From Actinokineospora pegani (GTDB lineage Bacteria; Actinomycetota; Actinomycetes; Mycobacteriales; Pseudonocardiaceae): a DNA stretch of 64,000 bases. Under the pieces are notes generated by a model. The model was not told the DNA's origin, did not search any database, and was given only the letters and a program-made list of their open reading frames with translations. The translations under genes were made by a program, and so were the position numbers. The stretch lies in assembly GCF_009745975.1 (NCBI RefSeq), contig NZ_WHOL01000039.1, positions 62,001 through 126,000 of the forward strand, given 5' to 3'. Shown here piece by piece: positions 1-9,114 of this stretch (its first letter is position 1; each line of letters begins with the position of its first letter).

Positions 1-1
1 G

Positions 2-691
2 GGCACCTTCACCGTGTTCGCGGCCCTGGTCGTGCCCACGACGGTGCTGTTGTCGTTGGGACTGGCGCTGTTGGTCGACAAGGTGCGCGTGGCGCGCGCG
101 TTCGTGCGGTCGGTGTTCTTCCTGCCGTTCGCCTGCTCGTACGTCGTGGCCTCGCTCGTGTGGAAGATGTCGCTGTTCTCCGGCTTGGACTCCGGGGTGG
201 CCAACACCGTCCTGGGCTGGTTCGGCGGCGACCCGCAGGCGTGGATCGGCACGGTCGACCCGCCGCTGTACTGGGTCGTGCTGACGACCGCCCGGCTGTG
301 GCTGCAACTGGGCTTCTTCATGATCCTGTTCCTGGCGGCGCTGCAACGCATCCCGCGCCACCTCTACGAGGCGGCGGCGGTGGACGGCGCGACGCCGGGG
401 TGGCAGACGTTCCGGCACGTGACGCTGCCCGGGCTGCGCGGGGCGTTGGTCGCGGTGGTCGCGCTCAACCTCATCAACGCCTACCAGGCGTTCGACGAGT
501 TCTACAACATCCTGGGCGACGCGCGCGGCTACCCGCCCTTCGCCCGTCCGCCGCTGGTGTACCTCTACTACACCTCGCTCGGCTCGGGCGGCCAAGACCT
601 CGGGCGGGGCAGCGCCGGGGCGGTCGTGCTGGCCCTCGTCATCGCGTTGGCGACCTTGTTGTCCGGTCGGCTCTTCCGGAGGCGGGCATGA
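2..691 (+). CDS. Sugar ABC transporter permease 1 (MalF/UgpA-like), 5' end missing
   Basis: Inner-membrane permease of a carbohydrate-uptake ABC transporter, the partner of the next gene. The frame is open to the window edge, so the N-terminus is missing and the GTG at 14 need not be the start. About five hydrophobic segments are visible. The cytoplasmic EAA loop that docks the ATPase is clear (YEAAAVDGATPGW, then TFRHVTLPGL). The stop TGA overlaps the ATG of the second permease (ATGA), the usual coupling of a MalF/MalG-type heterodimer. The binding protein is presumably upstream of the window. No ATPase is seen here; such systems in actinobacteria often share a MsiK-type ATPase encoded elsewhere. 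The substrate cannot be read from this sequence. Confidence 0.9.
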   Translation, partial: GTFTVFAALVVPTTVLLSLGLALLVDKVRVARAFVRSVFFLPFACSYVVASLVWKMSLFSGLDSGVANTVLGWFGGDPQAWIGTVDPPLYWVVLTTARLWLQLGFFMILFLAALQRIPRHLYEAAAVDGATPGWQTFRHVTLPGLRGALVAVVALNLINAYQAFDEFYNILGDARGYPPFARPPLVYLYYTSLGSGGQDLGRGSAGAVVLALVIALATLLSGRLFRRRA

Positions 692-1455
692 GTCGCGTGC
701 TGCGGTCGGTCGTCCTGGTGATGGCCCTTGTGCTGTTCGCGCTGCCGTTCGTGATGCTGCTGCGCACAGCGCTGTCGGGCGGGTGGTCGGTGTTCGCCGA
801 CCTCTTCACCGACAGCGATGTGCCGTTCGCCCGAAGCCTGGTGAACTCGTCGCTGGTGGCGGTGGCGCAGACAGTCGGTCAGGTCGTGCTGTGCTCGCTG
901 GCGGGCTACGGCCTCGCCCGCGTCCCGTACCGGCACGCGGGCAAGGTGCTCGGCGTGGTGGTCGCCACGCTCATGGTGCCCACTGCGGTGACGTTCGTGC
1001 CCAGCTTCGTCGTCGTGTCGAGCCTGGGCTGGCTGTCGGACTTCCGGGGGCTGATCATCCCGGGGCTGTTCAGCGCGCTCAACGTCTTCCTGTTCCGCCA
1101 GTACTTCCTGGACTTCCCCGGCGAACTGGAGGAAGCGGGCCGCCTCGACGGTCTGAGCCGGTGGGGCGTGTTCTGGCGGATCGTCGCGCCGAACTCCGCC
1201 CCGTTCCTCGCCGCCATCGCGGTCATCTCGTTCATCGGGAGCTGGAACCAGTTGCTGTGGCCGCTGATCATCGCCCAGGATTCGTCGACCTGGACCGTCC
1301 AGGTCGCGCTGTCGAGCCTGCTCACCGACCAGAATCCGAAGGTGGCGCTGCTGTTCGCGGGCGCGGCGGTGTCGATCGTCCCGATCGTGCTCGTCTTCGT
1401 CGTCCTGCAACGCCACCTGGTGCGCGGCGTCACCGAGACCGGCCTGACCGGCTGA
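688..1455 (+). CDS. Sugar ABC transporter permease 2 (MalG-like)
   Basis: Second permease of the carbohydrate ABC importer, 255 residues, normal for MalG/UgpE-type subunits. The start ATG at 688 overlaps the stop of permease 1. An N-terminal membrane segment (VLVMALVLFALPFVML) is followed by about five more. The EAA loop reads EEAGRLDGLSRWGVFWRIVAP, matching the EAA-3x-G-9x-I-x-LP pattern. It is the last gene of its operon: the next gene has its own promoter and operator about 40 bp downstream. The transported sugar is unknown. Confidence 0.92.
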   Translation: MSRVLRSVVLVMALVLFALPFVMLLRTALSGGWSVFADLFTDSDVPFARSLVNSSLVAVAQTVGQVVLCSLAGYGLARVPYRHAGKVLGVVVATLMVPTAVTFVPSFVVVSSLGWLSDFRGLIIPGLFSALNVFLFRQYFLDFPGELEEAGRLDGLSRWGVFWRIVAPNSAPFLAAIAVISFIGSWNQLLWPLIIAQDSSTWTVQVALSSLLTDQNPKVALLFAGAAVSIVPIVLVFVVLQRHLVRGVTETGLTG

Positions 1456-1493
1456 TCGCCCGTGCTTGTGGGATCGGTCTCCTCCACGAGCAA

Positions 1494-1519
1494 AACTGTA
1501 CCGGCTGGACGGTATAGTT
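1494..1519. promoter_or_regulatory. TetR-type operator upstream of the MFS pump
   Basis: Near-perfect inverted repeat AACTGTACCG-N6-CGGTATAGTT (one mismatch pair per arm of ten), ending 6 bp before the GTG start of the efflux pump. Size and position suit a dimeric TetR operator. The TetR gene two genes down in the same operon is the likely ligand-responsive repressor, inferred from proximity. Confidence 0.65.
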
Positions 1520-1525
1520 CCCGGT

Positions 1526-3049
1526 GTGACGACGAGCGACGAGTTCCGGCGGGCCCACAGGCGGCGGTGGGCGGCCCTGGCCGTCCTGGTGGGCGCTGTG
1601 CTGCTGCTGGCGGTGGACAGCACCGTGCTGTACCTGGCCGTGCCCTCGATGACGCGGGACCTGGCCCCGACCGCCACCCAGATCCTGTGGATCGGCGACG
1701 TCTACTCCCTGGCCCTGGCCGGGCTGCTGGTCACCACCGGCACCCTGGCCGACCGCCTCGGCCGCAAGCGGGTGCTGCTGGCCGGGACGGTCGCCTTCGG
1801 GGCGGCGTCGGCGCTGGCCGCGTTCTCCACCAGCGCCGAGATGCTGATCCTGGCGCGGCTGCTGCTGGGGGTCGCCGGGGCGACGGTGATGCCGTCGACG
1901 TTGTCGATCATCCGGAACCTGTTCACCGACGCCCGGGAGCGGACGCGGGCGATCGCGGTGTGGTCGGCGGCCTCCGGTGGCGGGCTCGCGCTGGGGCCGC
2001 TGGTCGGCGGGGTGCTGCTGGAGCGGTACTGGTGGGGGTCGGTCTTCCTGGTCAACGTGCCGATCGTGGTCGTGTTCGTCGTGGCGGGGGCGTTGTTGCT
2101 GCCGGAGTCGCGCGACCCCTCGCCGGGGCGGTTCGACCTGGTCTCGGCCGGGCTGTCGATGGCCGCGGTGGTGCCGTTGGTCTACGCGGTCAAGCACGCC
2201 GTCAGCTCCGGGCCGGACGTCTGGTCGCTGGTGGCGGCGGGGGCCGGGCTGGCCTCGGGGGTGCTGTTCGTGCGCAGGCAGCGCGGGCTGAGCTCGCCCA
2301 TGATCGACGTGCGGCTGTTCAACAACCCCGCGTTCAGCGGCGCCGTGCTGGCCAACGTGATCGCGATCTTCGCGCTGACCGGGCTGCTGTTCTTCTTCTC
2401 CCAGTACCTGCAGCTCGTGCGCGGGTTCGGCCCGCTGGTGGCCGGGATGGCCGAGCTGCCCGCGACCCTGGCCGCCATCGCGGTGGTCGGGATCGTCGGC
2501 CTCGCCGCCTCGCGGTTGGGGGTCGGGCGGGCGGTGGCGGCCGGGCTCGCGGTGGCCGCGGGCGGGCTGCTGCTGGTCGCGGTGGCTGAGGGCGCGCAGA
2601 GCTACCTGTGGCTGGGGCTGGCGCTCGTGCCGGTCGGCCTGGGCGTGGGCCTGGCGATGACGCTCACCGTGGACGCGGTGGTGTCGGCGGTGCCGCCGGA
2701 CAAGGCGGGGGCGGCGTCGGCGATCTCCGAGACCGCCTACGAACTCGGTGTGGCGCTGGGCATCGCCGTGCTCGGCTCGGTGGTGACGGTGGCCTACCAG
2801 GCGTTCCTCGTCCTGCCCGCCGACCTCGCCGACGGGGTGCGCGCGGCGGTGACCGACTCGCTGTCCTCGGCGCTGGCCGCGGTCGGCCCGGAATCGGGGC
2901 TGGCGGCAGCCGCCCAGTCGGCGTTCACCGACGCCATGCAGGTCACCGCCATCGTGGCGGCGGCGCTGACGCTGCTGGCCGCCCTGGTCGCCTGGCGCAC
3001 GATCCCCTCAGCCCGGCAGCGTCTCGAGCCCGCCGCGGAGGAGTCCTGA
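1526..3049 (+). CDS. DHA2-family MFS drug efflux transporter
   Basis: Proton-driven multidrug exporter of the 14-helix DHA2 (EmrB/QacA/SmvA-like) branch of the major facilitator superfamily, 507 residues from the GTG at 1526. That start was chosen because it follows the operator directly; an upstream in-frame GTG would place the operator inside the gene. Visible family signs are the early helix-1 text LLLAVDSTVLYLAVPSM (motif D1-like), the loop 2-3 motif GTLADRLGRKRVLLAG (motif A) and PLVGGVLLERYWWGSVFLVNVP (motif C region to helix 6). It is one base from the TetR gene, forming a two-gene auto-regulated efflux operon. Substrates are probably lipophilic or cationic toxins, but the sequence does not define them. 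Confidence 0.9.
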   Translation: MTTSDEFRRAHRRRWAALAVLVGAVLLLAVDSTVLYLAVPSMTRDLAPTATQILWIGDVYSLALAGLLVTTGTLADRLGRKRVLLAGTVAFGAASALAAFSTSAEMLILARLLLGVAGATVMPSTLSIIRNLFTDARERTRAIAVWSAASGGGLALGPLVGGVLLERYWWGSVFLVNVPIVVVFVVAGALLLPESRDPSPGRFDLVSAGLSMAAVVPLVYAVKHAVSSGPDVWSLVAAGAGLASGVLFVRRQRGLSSPMIDVRLFNNPAFSGAVLANVIAIFALTGLLFFFSQYLQLVRGFGPLVAGMAELPATLAAIAVVGIVGLAASRLGVGRAVAAGLAVAAGGLLLVAVAEGAQSYLWLGLALVPVGLGVGLAMTLTVDAVVSAVPPDKAGAASAISETAYELGVALGIAVLGSVVTVAYQAFLVLPADLADGVRAAVTDSLSSALAAVGPESGLAAAAQSAFTDAMQVTAIVAAALTLLAALVAWRTIPSARQRLEPAAEES

Positions 3050-3050
3050 G

Positions 3051-3638
3051 ATGGCCCGCACAGCCGGGCGCTCGCCCGAGGAGACCCGCCGCGTGCTGCT
3101 CGGCGCGGCGGCGGAGGTCTTCCGCGACCGGGGCGTGTCGGCCACGCTGGCCGACGTCGCCCGCGGGGCGGGGGTGTCCAAGGGCGGCCTGCTCTACCAC
3201 TTCGCCACCAAGGACGACCTGGTCCGCGCCCTCGTCCAGGACATGCTCGACACCTTCCGCGCCGACGTCACAGCCGCCGTCGACCCCGACGACACCGGAC
3301 CGGGCAGGCTCACCCGCGCCTACGTCCGCGTGAGCCTGCGCGCCCACGACGCCGACGAGGTCCGCGAGACCGCCGCCCTGATCGCGCAGCTCGCCGCCAT
3401 CCCCGAGGTCGCCGCACTGGCCAAGTCCGACGCCCGGCACTGGGCCGCCACGCTGGCCGCCGACGGCCTGCCCCCCACCGTCCTGGCCCTGGTCGTCTCC
3501 GCCGCCGACGGCGCCAGCTTCGCCGCCCTCTGGGGCGGCGCCAGCCACACCCTGCCCGCCCACGACCTGGAACGCGGCCTGCTCCGCCTCACCCGCGACC
3601 GGGACCTGTGGGCCCTGCTGGCCCCGTCGCAGGGATGA
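3051..3638 (+). CDS. TetR-family repressor of the MFS pump
   Basis: 195 residues, standard TetR size. The N-terminal helix-turn-helix is intact: ATLADVARGAGVSKGGLLYHFATKDDLV, residues about 25-55. The C-terminal ligand-binding half is variable, as expected. The ATG lies one base after the pump's stop, so the two genes are co-transcribed. The inverted repeat at 1494-1519 is its probable operator, making this a self-controlled drug-sensing pair. The ligand is unknown. It ends 9 bp from the convergent MarR gene with no obvious terminator between them. Confidence 0.9.
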   Translation: MARTAGRSPEETRRVLLGAAAEVFRDRGVSATLADVARGAGVSKGGLLYHFATKDDLVRALVQDMLDTFRADVTAAVDPDDTGPGRLTRAYVRVSLRAHDADEVRETAALIAQLAAIPEVAALAKSDARHWAATLAADGLPPTVLALVVSAADGASFAALWGGASHTLPAHDLERGLLRLTRDRDLWALLAPSQG

Positions 3639-3647
3639 GCCCGCTGG

Positions 3648-4076
3648 TCAGGACAGGAAGACCGACCTCAGCGCGCGCACCAGCACCGGCCGGTCCGCTT
3701 CCGCCACCTGTGCCAGCACCTCGGCGTCCACCGCCGAGACCACCCCTCGTGCCCACGTGCTCAACTCCACCCCGGCCGCGGTCACCCGCAACCGGGCCGT
3801 CCGACCGCGGCCGGGCTCGCTGAGGCGTTCCACCGCCCCCAGGTCCTCGAGGTGGCGCAGGGTCGCCTGCATGCTCTGGGCGGTGACCCCGGCCCGGCGG
3901 GCCAGTTCGCTGTAGGAGACGCCGGGGTCGCGGGTCAGGTGCGCCAGGGCCGAGAGGTGGCGCAGGGACATGCGGCGTTCCCGCAGCGCCTCGTCCACGC
4001 GGGCGCGCAGGCGTTTGCCGAGGGTCATGAGCAGGAACGTCGCGCTGAGGTCGCCGGGTGGTGCGGTCACCGGCAC
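3648..4076 (-). CDS. MarR-family transcriptional regulator
   Basis: 142-residue winged-helix regulator. The DNA-binding part reads VSYSELARRAGVTAQSMQATLRHLEDLGAVER (residues about 53-84) followed by the wing SEPGRGRTARLRVT. Dimerisation helices flank it at both ends. It is divergent from the small membrane protein gene starting 49 bp away at 4125, and probably controls that promoter and its own; this is inferred from the arrangement. No ligand can be named. Confidence 0.85.
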   Translation of the reverse strand: MPVTAPPGDLSATFLLMTLGKRLRARVDEALRERRMSLRHLSALAHLTRDPGVSYSELARRAGVTAQSMQATLRHLEDLGAVERLSEPGRGRTARLRVTAAGVELSTWARGVVSAVDAEVLAQVAEADRPVLVRALRSVFLS

Positions 4077-4124
4077 AGTGTCCCACCCCTTCCGCTGGTT
4101 TCAGTCTGGCTGTAACTTGCGGGC

Positions 4125-4517
4125 ATGGAAGCGGTCATGGGTGTCGTCGGTCCGGTCCTCATCGGTGTGGTCTTCGTGGTGGGGTGCTCGTTCATCCCCG
4201 AACCGGGGCGCCAGCGGTTCAGCGCGGTGATGGTGGCGGGCGCGGGCGCGGTCTACATCAGCGGCGGCGGCATGGGGTGGTGGGAGTTGGCGTTCACCGC
4301 CGCGGTCACCGGGTGCGCTTACCTCGGGCTGGGCGACTACCGCTGGCTGGGGGTCGGCTGGCTGCTGCACACCTGCTGGGACGTCGTGCACCACGTCAAG
4401 GGCGCGCCGATCATCCCGCACGTCGCCGACTCGTCGCTGGGCTGCGCCATCTGCGACCCGGTCATCGCCCTGTGGCTGCTGCGCGGCGCGCCCACCCTCG
4501 GGCGCAAGGGGGAATAA
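4125..4517 (+). CDS. DUF6010-like small integral membrane protein
   Basis: 130 residues with four hydrophobic stretches: VVGPVLIGVVFVVG, FSAVMVAGAGAVYISGG, WWELAFTAAVTGCAYLGL and the region around WLGVGWLLHTCWDVVHH. The cytoplasm-facing text HTCWDVVHHVKGAPIIPHV and the CAICDPVIALWLL segment match my memory of the DUF6010 family, whose function is not known. It is transcribed divergently from a MarR regulator and followed 28 bp later by a PPOX-fold enzyme. The start ATG is preceded by no strong ribosome-binding site. Confidence 0.7.
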   Translation: MEAVMGVVGPVLIGVVFVVGCSFIPEPGRQRFSAVMVAGAGAVYISGGGMGWWELAFTAAVTGCAYLGLGDYRWLGVGWLLHTCWDVVHHVKGAPIIPHVADSSLGCAICDPVIALWLLRGAPTLGRKGE

Positions 4518-4545
4518 CGCCGCGGCGAGGCGGGTTCCCAAGATC

Positions 4546-4965
4546 ATGTCTTTCGTGATGGACGAGCAGGAGCGCGCCGCGTTCCTCGCCGACGTGCACA
4601 TCGGGGTCATCGCCATCGAGCGCCCGGGCAAGGGGCCGCTGGCCGTGCCGGTCTGGTACGGCTACCACCCCGGCGGCGACGTCCAGGTCTGGATGGACCG
4701 GCGCTCGCACAAGTTCACGGCGATCAGCGCGGCGGGGCGGTTCAGCCTCGTCGCCCAGGTGGAGACGGTCCCGTACAAGTACGTCTCGGTGGAGGGGCCG
4801 GTCGTCTCGACCGAGCCGCCCACCCGGGAGGAGGCGCTGGCGTTGGCCATCCGCTACGTCGGCGAGCGGCGCGGCACCGAGTACGTCGACGGGGCGCTCG
4901 ACGACGGGTCGGTGCTGGTGCGGATGCGGCCCGAGCGCTGGCTGAGCAACGACCAGGGCAAGTAG
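4546..4965 (+). CDS. Pyridoxamine 5'-phosphate oxidase-family protein
   Basis: 139-residue split-barrel flavin or deazaflavin (FMN/F420) binding protein. The N-terminal MDEQERAAFLADVHIGVIAIE and the barrel segment GPLAVPVWYGYHPGGDVQVWM are typical of small actinobacterial PPOX-class proteins, in which F420- and FMN-dependent reductases and haem-binding proteins cannot be told apart by eye. VSVEGPVV is a later barrel strand. It probably acts as a cytosolic redox enzyme on an unknown substrate. It follows the DUF6010 gene on the same strand and ends convergently 6 bp from the ABC ATPase gene. Confidence 0.8.
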   Translation: MSFVMDEQERAAFLADVHIGVIAIERPGKGPLAVPVWYGYHPGGDVQVWMDRRSHKFTAISAAGRFSLVAQVETVPYKYVSVEGPVVSTEPPTREEALALAIRYVGERRGTEYVDGALDDGSVLVRMRPERWLSNDQGK

Positions 4966-4971
4966 CCCGCC

Positions 4972-5732
<761 letters not shown>

Positions 5733-5736
<4 letters not shown>

Positions 5737-6743
5737 CGCCTGCTCCGGGTGCGGTAGAGGATCAGCACGAACGCGGGCACGCCGATCAGCGAGGTCAGCA
5801 CGCCCACCGGGATCTCCTGCGGTTGCAGCACCGAGCGGGCCAGGGTGTCGACCCACACCAGGAAGATCGCCCCGGCCAGCGCCGAGGCGGGCAGCAGCCG
5901 CGCGTGGCCGGACCCGGCGAACACCCTGGCCGCGTGCGGCAGCACCAGCCCGACGAACCCGATCGCGCCGGACGAGCTGACCAGCACCGCCGTCAGCAGC
6001 GCCGTCACGCACAGCAGCGCCAGCCGCACCCGCGCCACCGGCACCCCCAGCGCCGCCGCCGAGTCCTCGCCGAAGGCGAACGCGTCCAGCGCGCGGCCGT
6101 GCCCCAGGCACACCACCAGCGTCACCGCGAGCACGGCCGCCGCGATCGCGACCTCGGTCCACGACGCGCTCGACAGCGAGCCCAGCAGCCAGAACAGCAC
6201 GCCCCTGGTCGTCTCCGCGTCCGCGGAGGTCAGCACGATGAACGAGGTCAGCGCGGAGAAGAGCTGCATCGCGGCCACACCGCACAGCACCACCCGGTCC
6301 AGTTGCCCGCCCAGGGCGTGGCTGAGCGTCAGCACCAGTCCGAAGGAGAGCACCGCGCCGGCGAACGCCCCCGCCGACAGCGACACCGCGCCGCCGCCGA
6401 CCCCGAGCACCACCACCAGCACCGCGCCCGTGGACGCCCCCGACGACACGCCGAGCACGAACGGGTCGGCCAACGGGTTGCGCAGCAGCGATTGCAGGAC
6501 GACACCGCACACGGCCAGCCCCGCCCCGCAGACCGCCGCCAGCAGCGTCCTGGGCAGCCGCAGGTGCCAGATGATCCCGTCGCGGATCGGCGACAGCACG
6601 CGCTCGCCCTGGACCAGGTGCGCCAGGACGGTCCGCCACACCTCGACCACCGCGATGTCGGCCGGGCCGACGGTGATGGCGAGCGCGATCGAGACGGCGA
6701 GCAGGACGAGACCGGCGGCGGACCACAGGGCCCGCCGGGTCAC
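5733..6743 (-). CDS. FecCD-family ABC permease (BtuC-like)
   Basis: 336-residue permease with about ten membrane helices. The start is the GTG at 6743, whose TGA overlap with the stop of the binding-protein gene (GTGA) fixes it; longer upstream reading lies inside that gene. The family signature RLPRTLLAAVCGAGLAVCG, then VVLQSLLRNPLADPFVLGVSSG, is complete, as is the C-terminal PHAARVFAGSGHARLLPAS loop that contacts the ATPase. Two copies form the translocation channel of type II importers. With the riboswitch upstream, corrinoid import is the best reading. Confidence 0.92.
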
Positions 6744-7753
6744 CCGAGCGGCCCGAAGCCGCGCAGCGCGGAGGCGACCTTCTCCACGCCCTCGACGGTG
6801 CGGATGGTCGGGTTGAGCGCCTGCCCGCTCAGCGGCACGAACCGCTTGGCCTGGACCGCGTCCATCCGCGAGGTGACCGGGTGCGACTCCAGGAACGCGA
6901 TCTTCGCCGCCGCCGTCTCCGCGGTCTGCGACTTGCGGGTCAGGTCGCCGAGCACGATCACGTCGGGATCGCGCTCGGCCACGGTCTCCCAACTGATCTG
7001 CGGCCACTCGGCCCTCGTGTCGGCGAAGACGTTGGCCGCGCCCAGTTCGGTGGTGATCACACCGGGCGAGCCGCAGCAGCCCGCCATGTACGGCGACTCG
7101 GAGTTGGCGAACCAGTAGAGGATGCGCGCCCGCGAGGCGTCGAGGCCCTCGGTGGCGGCGTCCAGGCGCTCGCGCAGGTCGGCGATCATCCGCTCGCCGC
7201 GGTCCGCGACCTCGAAGATCGCCGCCAGGTCGCGGATCTCCTGGTAGACCGCGTCCATCGTCAGCGGTGCGGTGCGCTCCCCGTCCCCGTCGCCGTTGTT
7301 GACCTTGGTGCCGCAGTCGGTGGGGGACAGGTAGGTCGCCACCCCCAGCTCCTCGAACCGCTCACGGGTGGCCACGCCGCCGGTGCCGAGCACGGACTCG
7401 AAGGACGCGGACACGAAGTCCGGCTCCACCTCGAGCACCTTCTCGAACGAGGGCGCCTTGTCCGCCAGCCTGGGCACCTTCTCGTTGGCGGCGGCCAACT
7501 CCGGCAGCACCGTGTCGGTCCACGTCGCGGTCCCCACCAGTCGGTCGCCGAGCCCCAGCGACAGCAGGATCTCCGCGCTGCCCTGGTTCAGCGCCACCGC
7601 CCGCTTGGGCGGCTCGCTGAGCGCGACGGTCTTCCCGCAGTTCACCACGCTGATGGTCCGCGGCGCGGCCGTGTCGACCCCGGCGGACCCGCACCCGGCG
7701 AGGCAGACCCCGAGAACCCCAGCACACAACCGAACAAGCCATGTCTTGGCCAC
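6740..7753 (-). CDS. Corrinoid/iron-type substrate-binding lipoprotein (BtuF/FecB-like)
   Basis: 337 residues. A lipoprotein signal peptide ends in the lipobox LAGC (Cys21), so the mature protein is anchored outside the membrane. The two-lobe periplasmic-binding fold is recognisable: NQGSAEILLSLGLGDRLVG in lobe 1 and DPDVIVLGDLTRKSQ in lobe 2. Start GTG at 7753 is preceded by GAAGGA at a good distance. It is the first gene of the binding protein-permease-ATPase operon. Two adjacent cysteines (ACCGSPG written as AGCCGSPG in context, about residue 225) are unusual in this family and might coordinate metal or form a disulfide. The ligand is inferred from the upstream cobalamin riboswitch. Confidence 0.9.
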   Translation of the reverse strand: MAKTWLVRLCAGVLGVCLAGCGSAGVDTAAPRTISVVNCGKTVALSEPPKRAVALNQGSAEILLSLGLGDRLVGTATWTDTVLPELAAANEKVPRLADKAPSFEKVLEVEPDFVSASFESVLGTGGVATRERFEELGVATYLSPTDCGTKVNNGDGDGERTAPLTMDAVYQEIRDLAAIFEVADRGERMIADLRERLDAATEGLDASRARILYWFANSESPYMAGCCGSPGVITTELGAANVFADTRAEWPQISWETVAERDPDVIVLGDLTRKSQTAETAAAKIAFLESHPVTSRMDAVQAKRFVPLSGQALNPTIRTVEGVEKVASALRGFGPLG

Positions 7754-7774
7754 GCCGAATCCTTCACGTCGAGG

Positions 7775-7935
7775 GCCCAGTCGCGAAGCCCGGATCTACG
7801 CCATGCCCCGCCCGTGACGGGGTGCCAATGGGTACTCGGACTCGGCGGGCCGCAGGCCCACCTCACCGCTGCGCGACAGTTCCGGACTCACACCGGATTC
7901 CCCCGCCCGGGTCGATCACCGCCGACCCGGTTTGG
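7775..7935 (-). ncRNA. Cobalamin riboswitch
   Basis: On the minus strand, upstream of the binding protein gene, the conserved core AATCCGGTGTGAGTCCGG is followed by AACTGTCGCGCAGCGGTGA (about 7903-7865), the hallmark J6/3-P3-P6 core of adenosylcobalamin riboswitches. A 3' block, AGTCCGAGTACCC (about 7842-7830), resembles the distal conserved segment. Boundaries are approximate. Ligand binding would lower expression of the importer when B12 is plentiful, by family knowledge. Confidence 0.85.
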
Positions 7936-7998
7936 CCCGCGAACGCTAACACGGCGCGATCGCGCGACCGGTGTGATGCGCGACGCCGTCAACACTCG

Positions 7999-8008
7999 GT
8001 GTATACAC
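7999..8008. promoter_or_regulatory. Palindrome GTGTATACAC upstream of a membrane protein gene
   Basis: Perfect 10-bp palindrome 43 bp before the GTG at 8051, in a locally AT-richer stretch that also holds CATTCATACTT, a possible -10 region. It could be a GntR- or TetR-type operator for the membrane protein gene. No neighbouring regulator gene points to a partner. Confidence 0.35.
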
Positions 8009-8050
8009 TGCATTCATACTTCTAGTGCACGAGTTGAGGAGCTGAGTCGA

Positions 8051-8680
8051 GTGACCACCACGGACCGGACCAAGCCGGGCACCATGCGCACCGCCGCGGT
8101 CACGGCGGTGGCGCTGGGGCTGCCACTGGGCGCGGTCACCTTCGCCCTCCAGCTCACGCCCTTCGGGCTCGTGGCCAACTCGCCCGCCTTCTGGGCGCTG
8201 TGGGGGTTCGCGGCGGGGGCGGTCGTGGCCGTGCCGGTGGCCGGGGTGCTCACCGCGATGGCGACCGAGGCGTTCGGCCTGCTCGCCTGGTACGCGATCA
8301 GTTGGGCCACCGGGAACTTCGAGTGGTCCGCCGGGGGAGTGCTGGCCCTCGGGTGGGGCGTCGGCGCGGTCCTGGCGGGCACGGTGTTCGGACTGGCCGG
8401 GGTGTGGTGGCGGACCCAGGCCCGGCGGCCGCGGCTGGAGATCGCGACGGCCCTGCCCGCCGCGGTGTTCGCGTGCGCGTCGGTTTACTACTTCGTCGTG
8501 CTCGACTATGTCGGGACCGGCGTCTACAACGCCGTCGTCGCCCTGCTGCTGTTGACCTTCCTGCCGCGCACCGGGCAGGCCCGGGTGCGCGCGGCGGGCG
8601 CGGTCGTCCCGATCATCGTCGTGGGGTTGCTGGGTGGCGCGGCGTTCGTGGCGTTCCTCAACGCCGTCGCCATGAGCTGA
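8051..8680 (+). CDS. Unrecognised six-helix integral membrane protein
   Basis: 209 residues from the GTG at 8051, which is preceded by GAGGAG nine bases upstream; that ribosome-binding site decides the start over longer in-frame readings. About six hydrophobic helices, including LGLPLGAVTFALQL, ALWGFAAGAVVAVPVAGVL, LALGWGVGAVLAGTVFGLAG and VVPIIVVGLLGGAAFVAFL. No catalytic or transport motif is visible. It is divergent from the B12 importer operon but has its own promoter region with a palindrome. I do not recognise a family. It could be a small transporter subunit or an envelope protein. Confidence 0.7.
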   Translation: MTTTDRTKPGTMRTAAVTAVALGLPLGAVTFALQLTPFGLVANSPAFWALWGFAAGAVVAVPVAGVLTAMATEAFGLLAWYAISWATGNFEWSAGGVLALGWGVGAVLAGTVFGLAGVWWRTQARRPRLEIATALPAAVFACASVYYFVVLDYVGTGVYNAVVALLLLTFLPRTGQARVRAAGAVVPIIVVGLLGGAAFVAFLNAVAMS

Positions 8681-8721
8681 TCCCTGACGCGCCCGGCCGG
8701 GGCCCCGCTAGCCTCGTCGTC

Positions 8722-9105
8722 ATGGCGATCAGGCTGCGGGCCGCTGTGCTGGGGGTTGTGCTGGCGTCGCTCGTCGCGGGGTGCTCCTCGCCGTCGGGCC
8801 ACGAGGAGGTCGCGGCCCCGGTCGACGCCGCGCGCCCCAGTGCCGATGGGCGGGTGTTGCACGCGACGGTGACCGGCAGTGTGCTGGTCGACCAGGAGAA
8901 CCCGGTGGCGCGCGTGGAGGTGGAGCGCGACGGGGACCTGGTCGAGGTCACCGTCTGGCTGCGGCAGCGCCGGGCGGACCCCGACGAGGCGATCATCGCG
9001 ATCGCGCGGGTGGTCCCGGTCGAGGTGCCGCTGGACGAGCCGTTGGGGGAGGCCGCCGTGTACGACGGCTCAGCCGACCCGCCCCGGCTGGTGCGGATCG
9101 GCTGA
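8722..9105 (+). CDS. Small predicted lipoprotein, function unknown
   Basis: 127 residues. A signal sequence with hydrophobic core AAVLGVVLASL ends in the lipobox VAGC (Cys21), so the mature protein should be lipid-anchored on the outer face of the membrane. The rest is short and beta-rich in appearance (VLHATVTGSVLVD, VARVEVERDGDLVEVTVWL). No enzymatic motif is seen. Same strand as the membrane protein 41 bp upstream, so possibly co-transcribed. It ends 9 bp from the convergent PEP-mutase-family gene. Confidence 0.7.
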   Translation: MAIRLRAAVLGVVLASLVAGCSSPSGHEEVAAPVDAARPSADGRVLHATVTGSVLVDQENPVARVEVERDGDLVEVTVWLRQRRADPDEAIIAIARVVPVEVPLDEPLGEAAVYDGSADPPRLVRIG

Positions 9106-9114
9106 GCCGGACCG

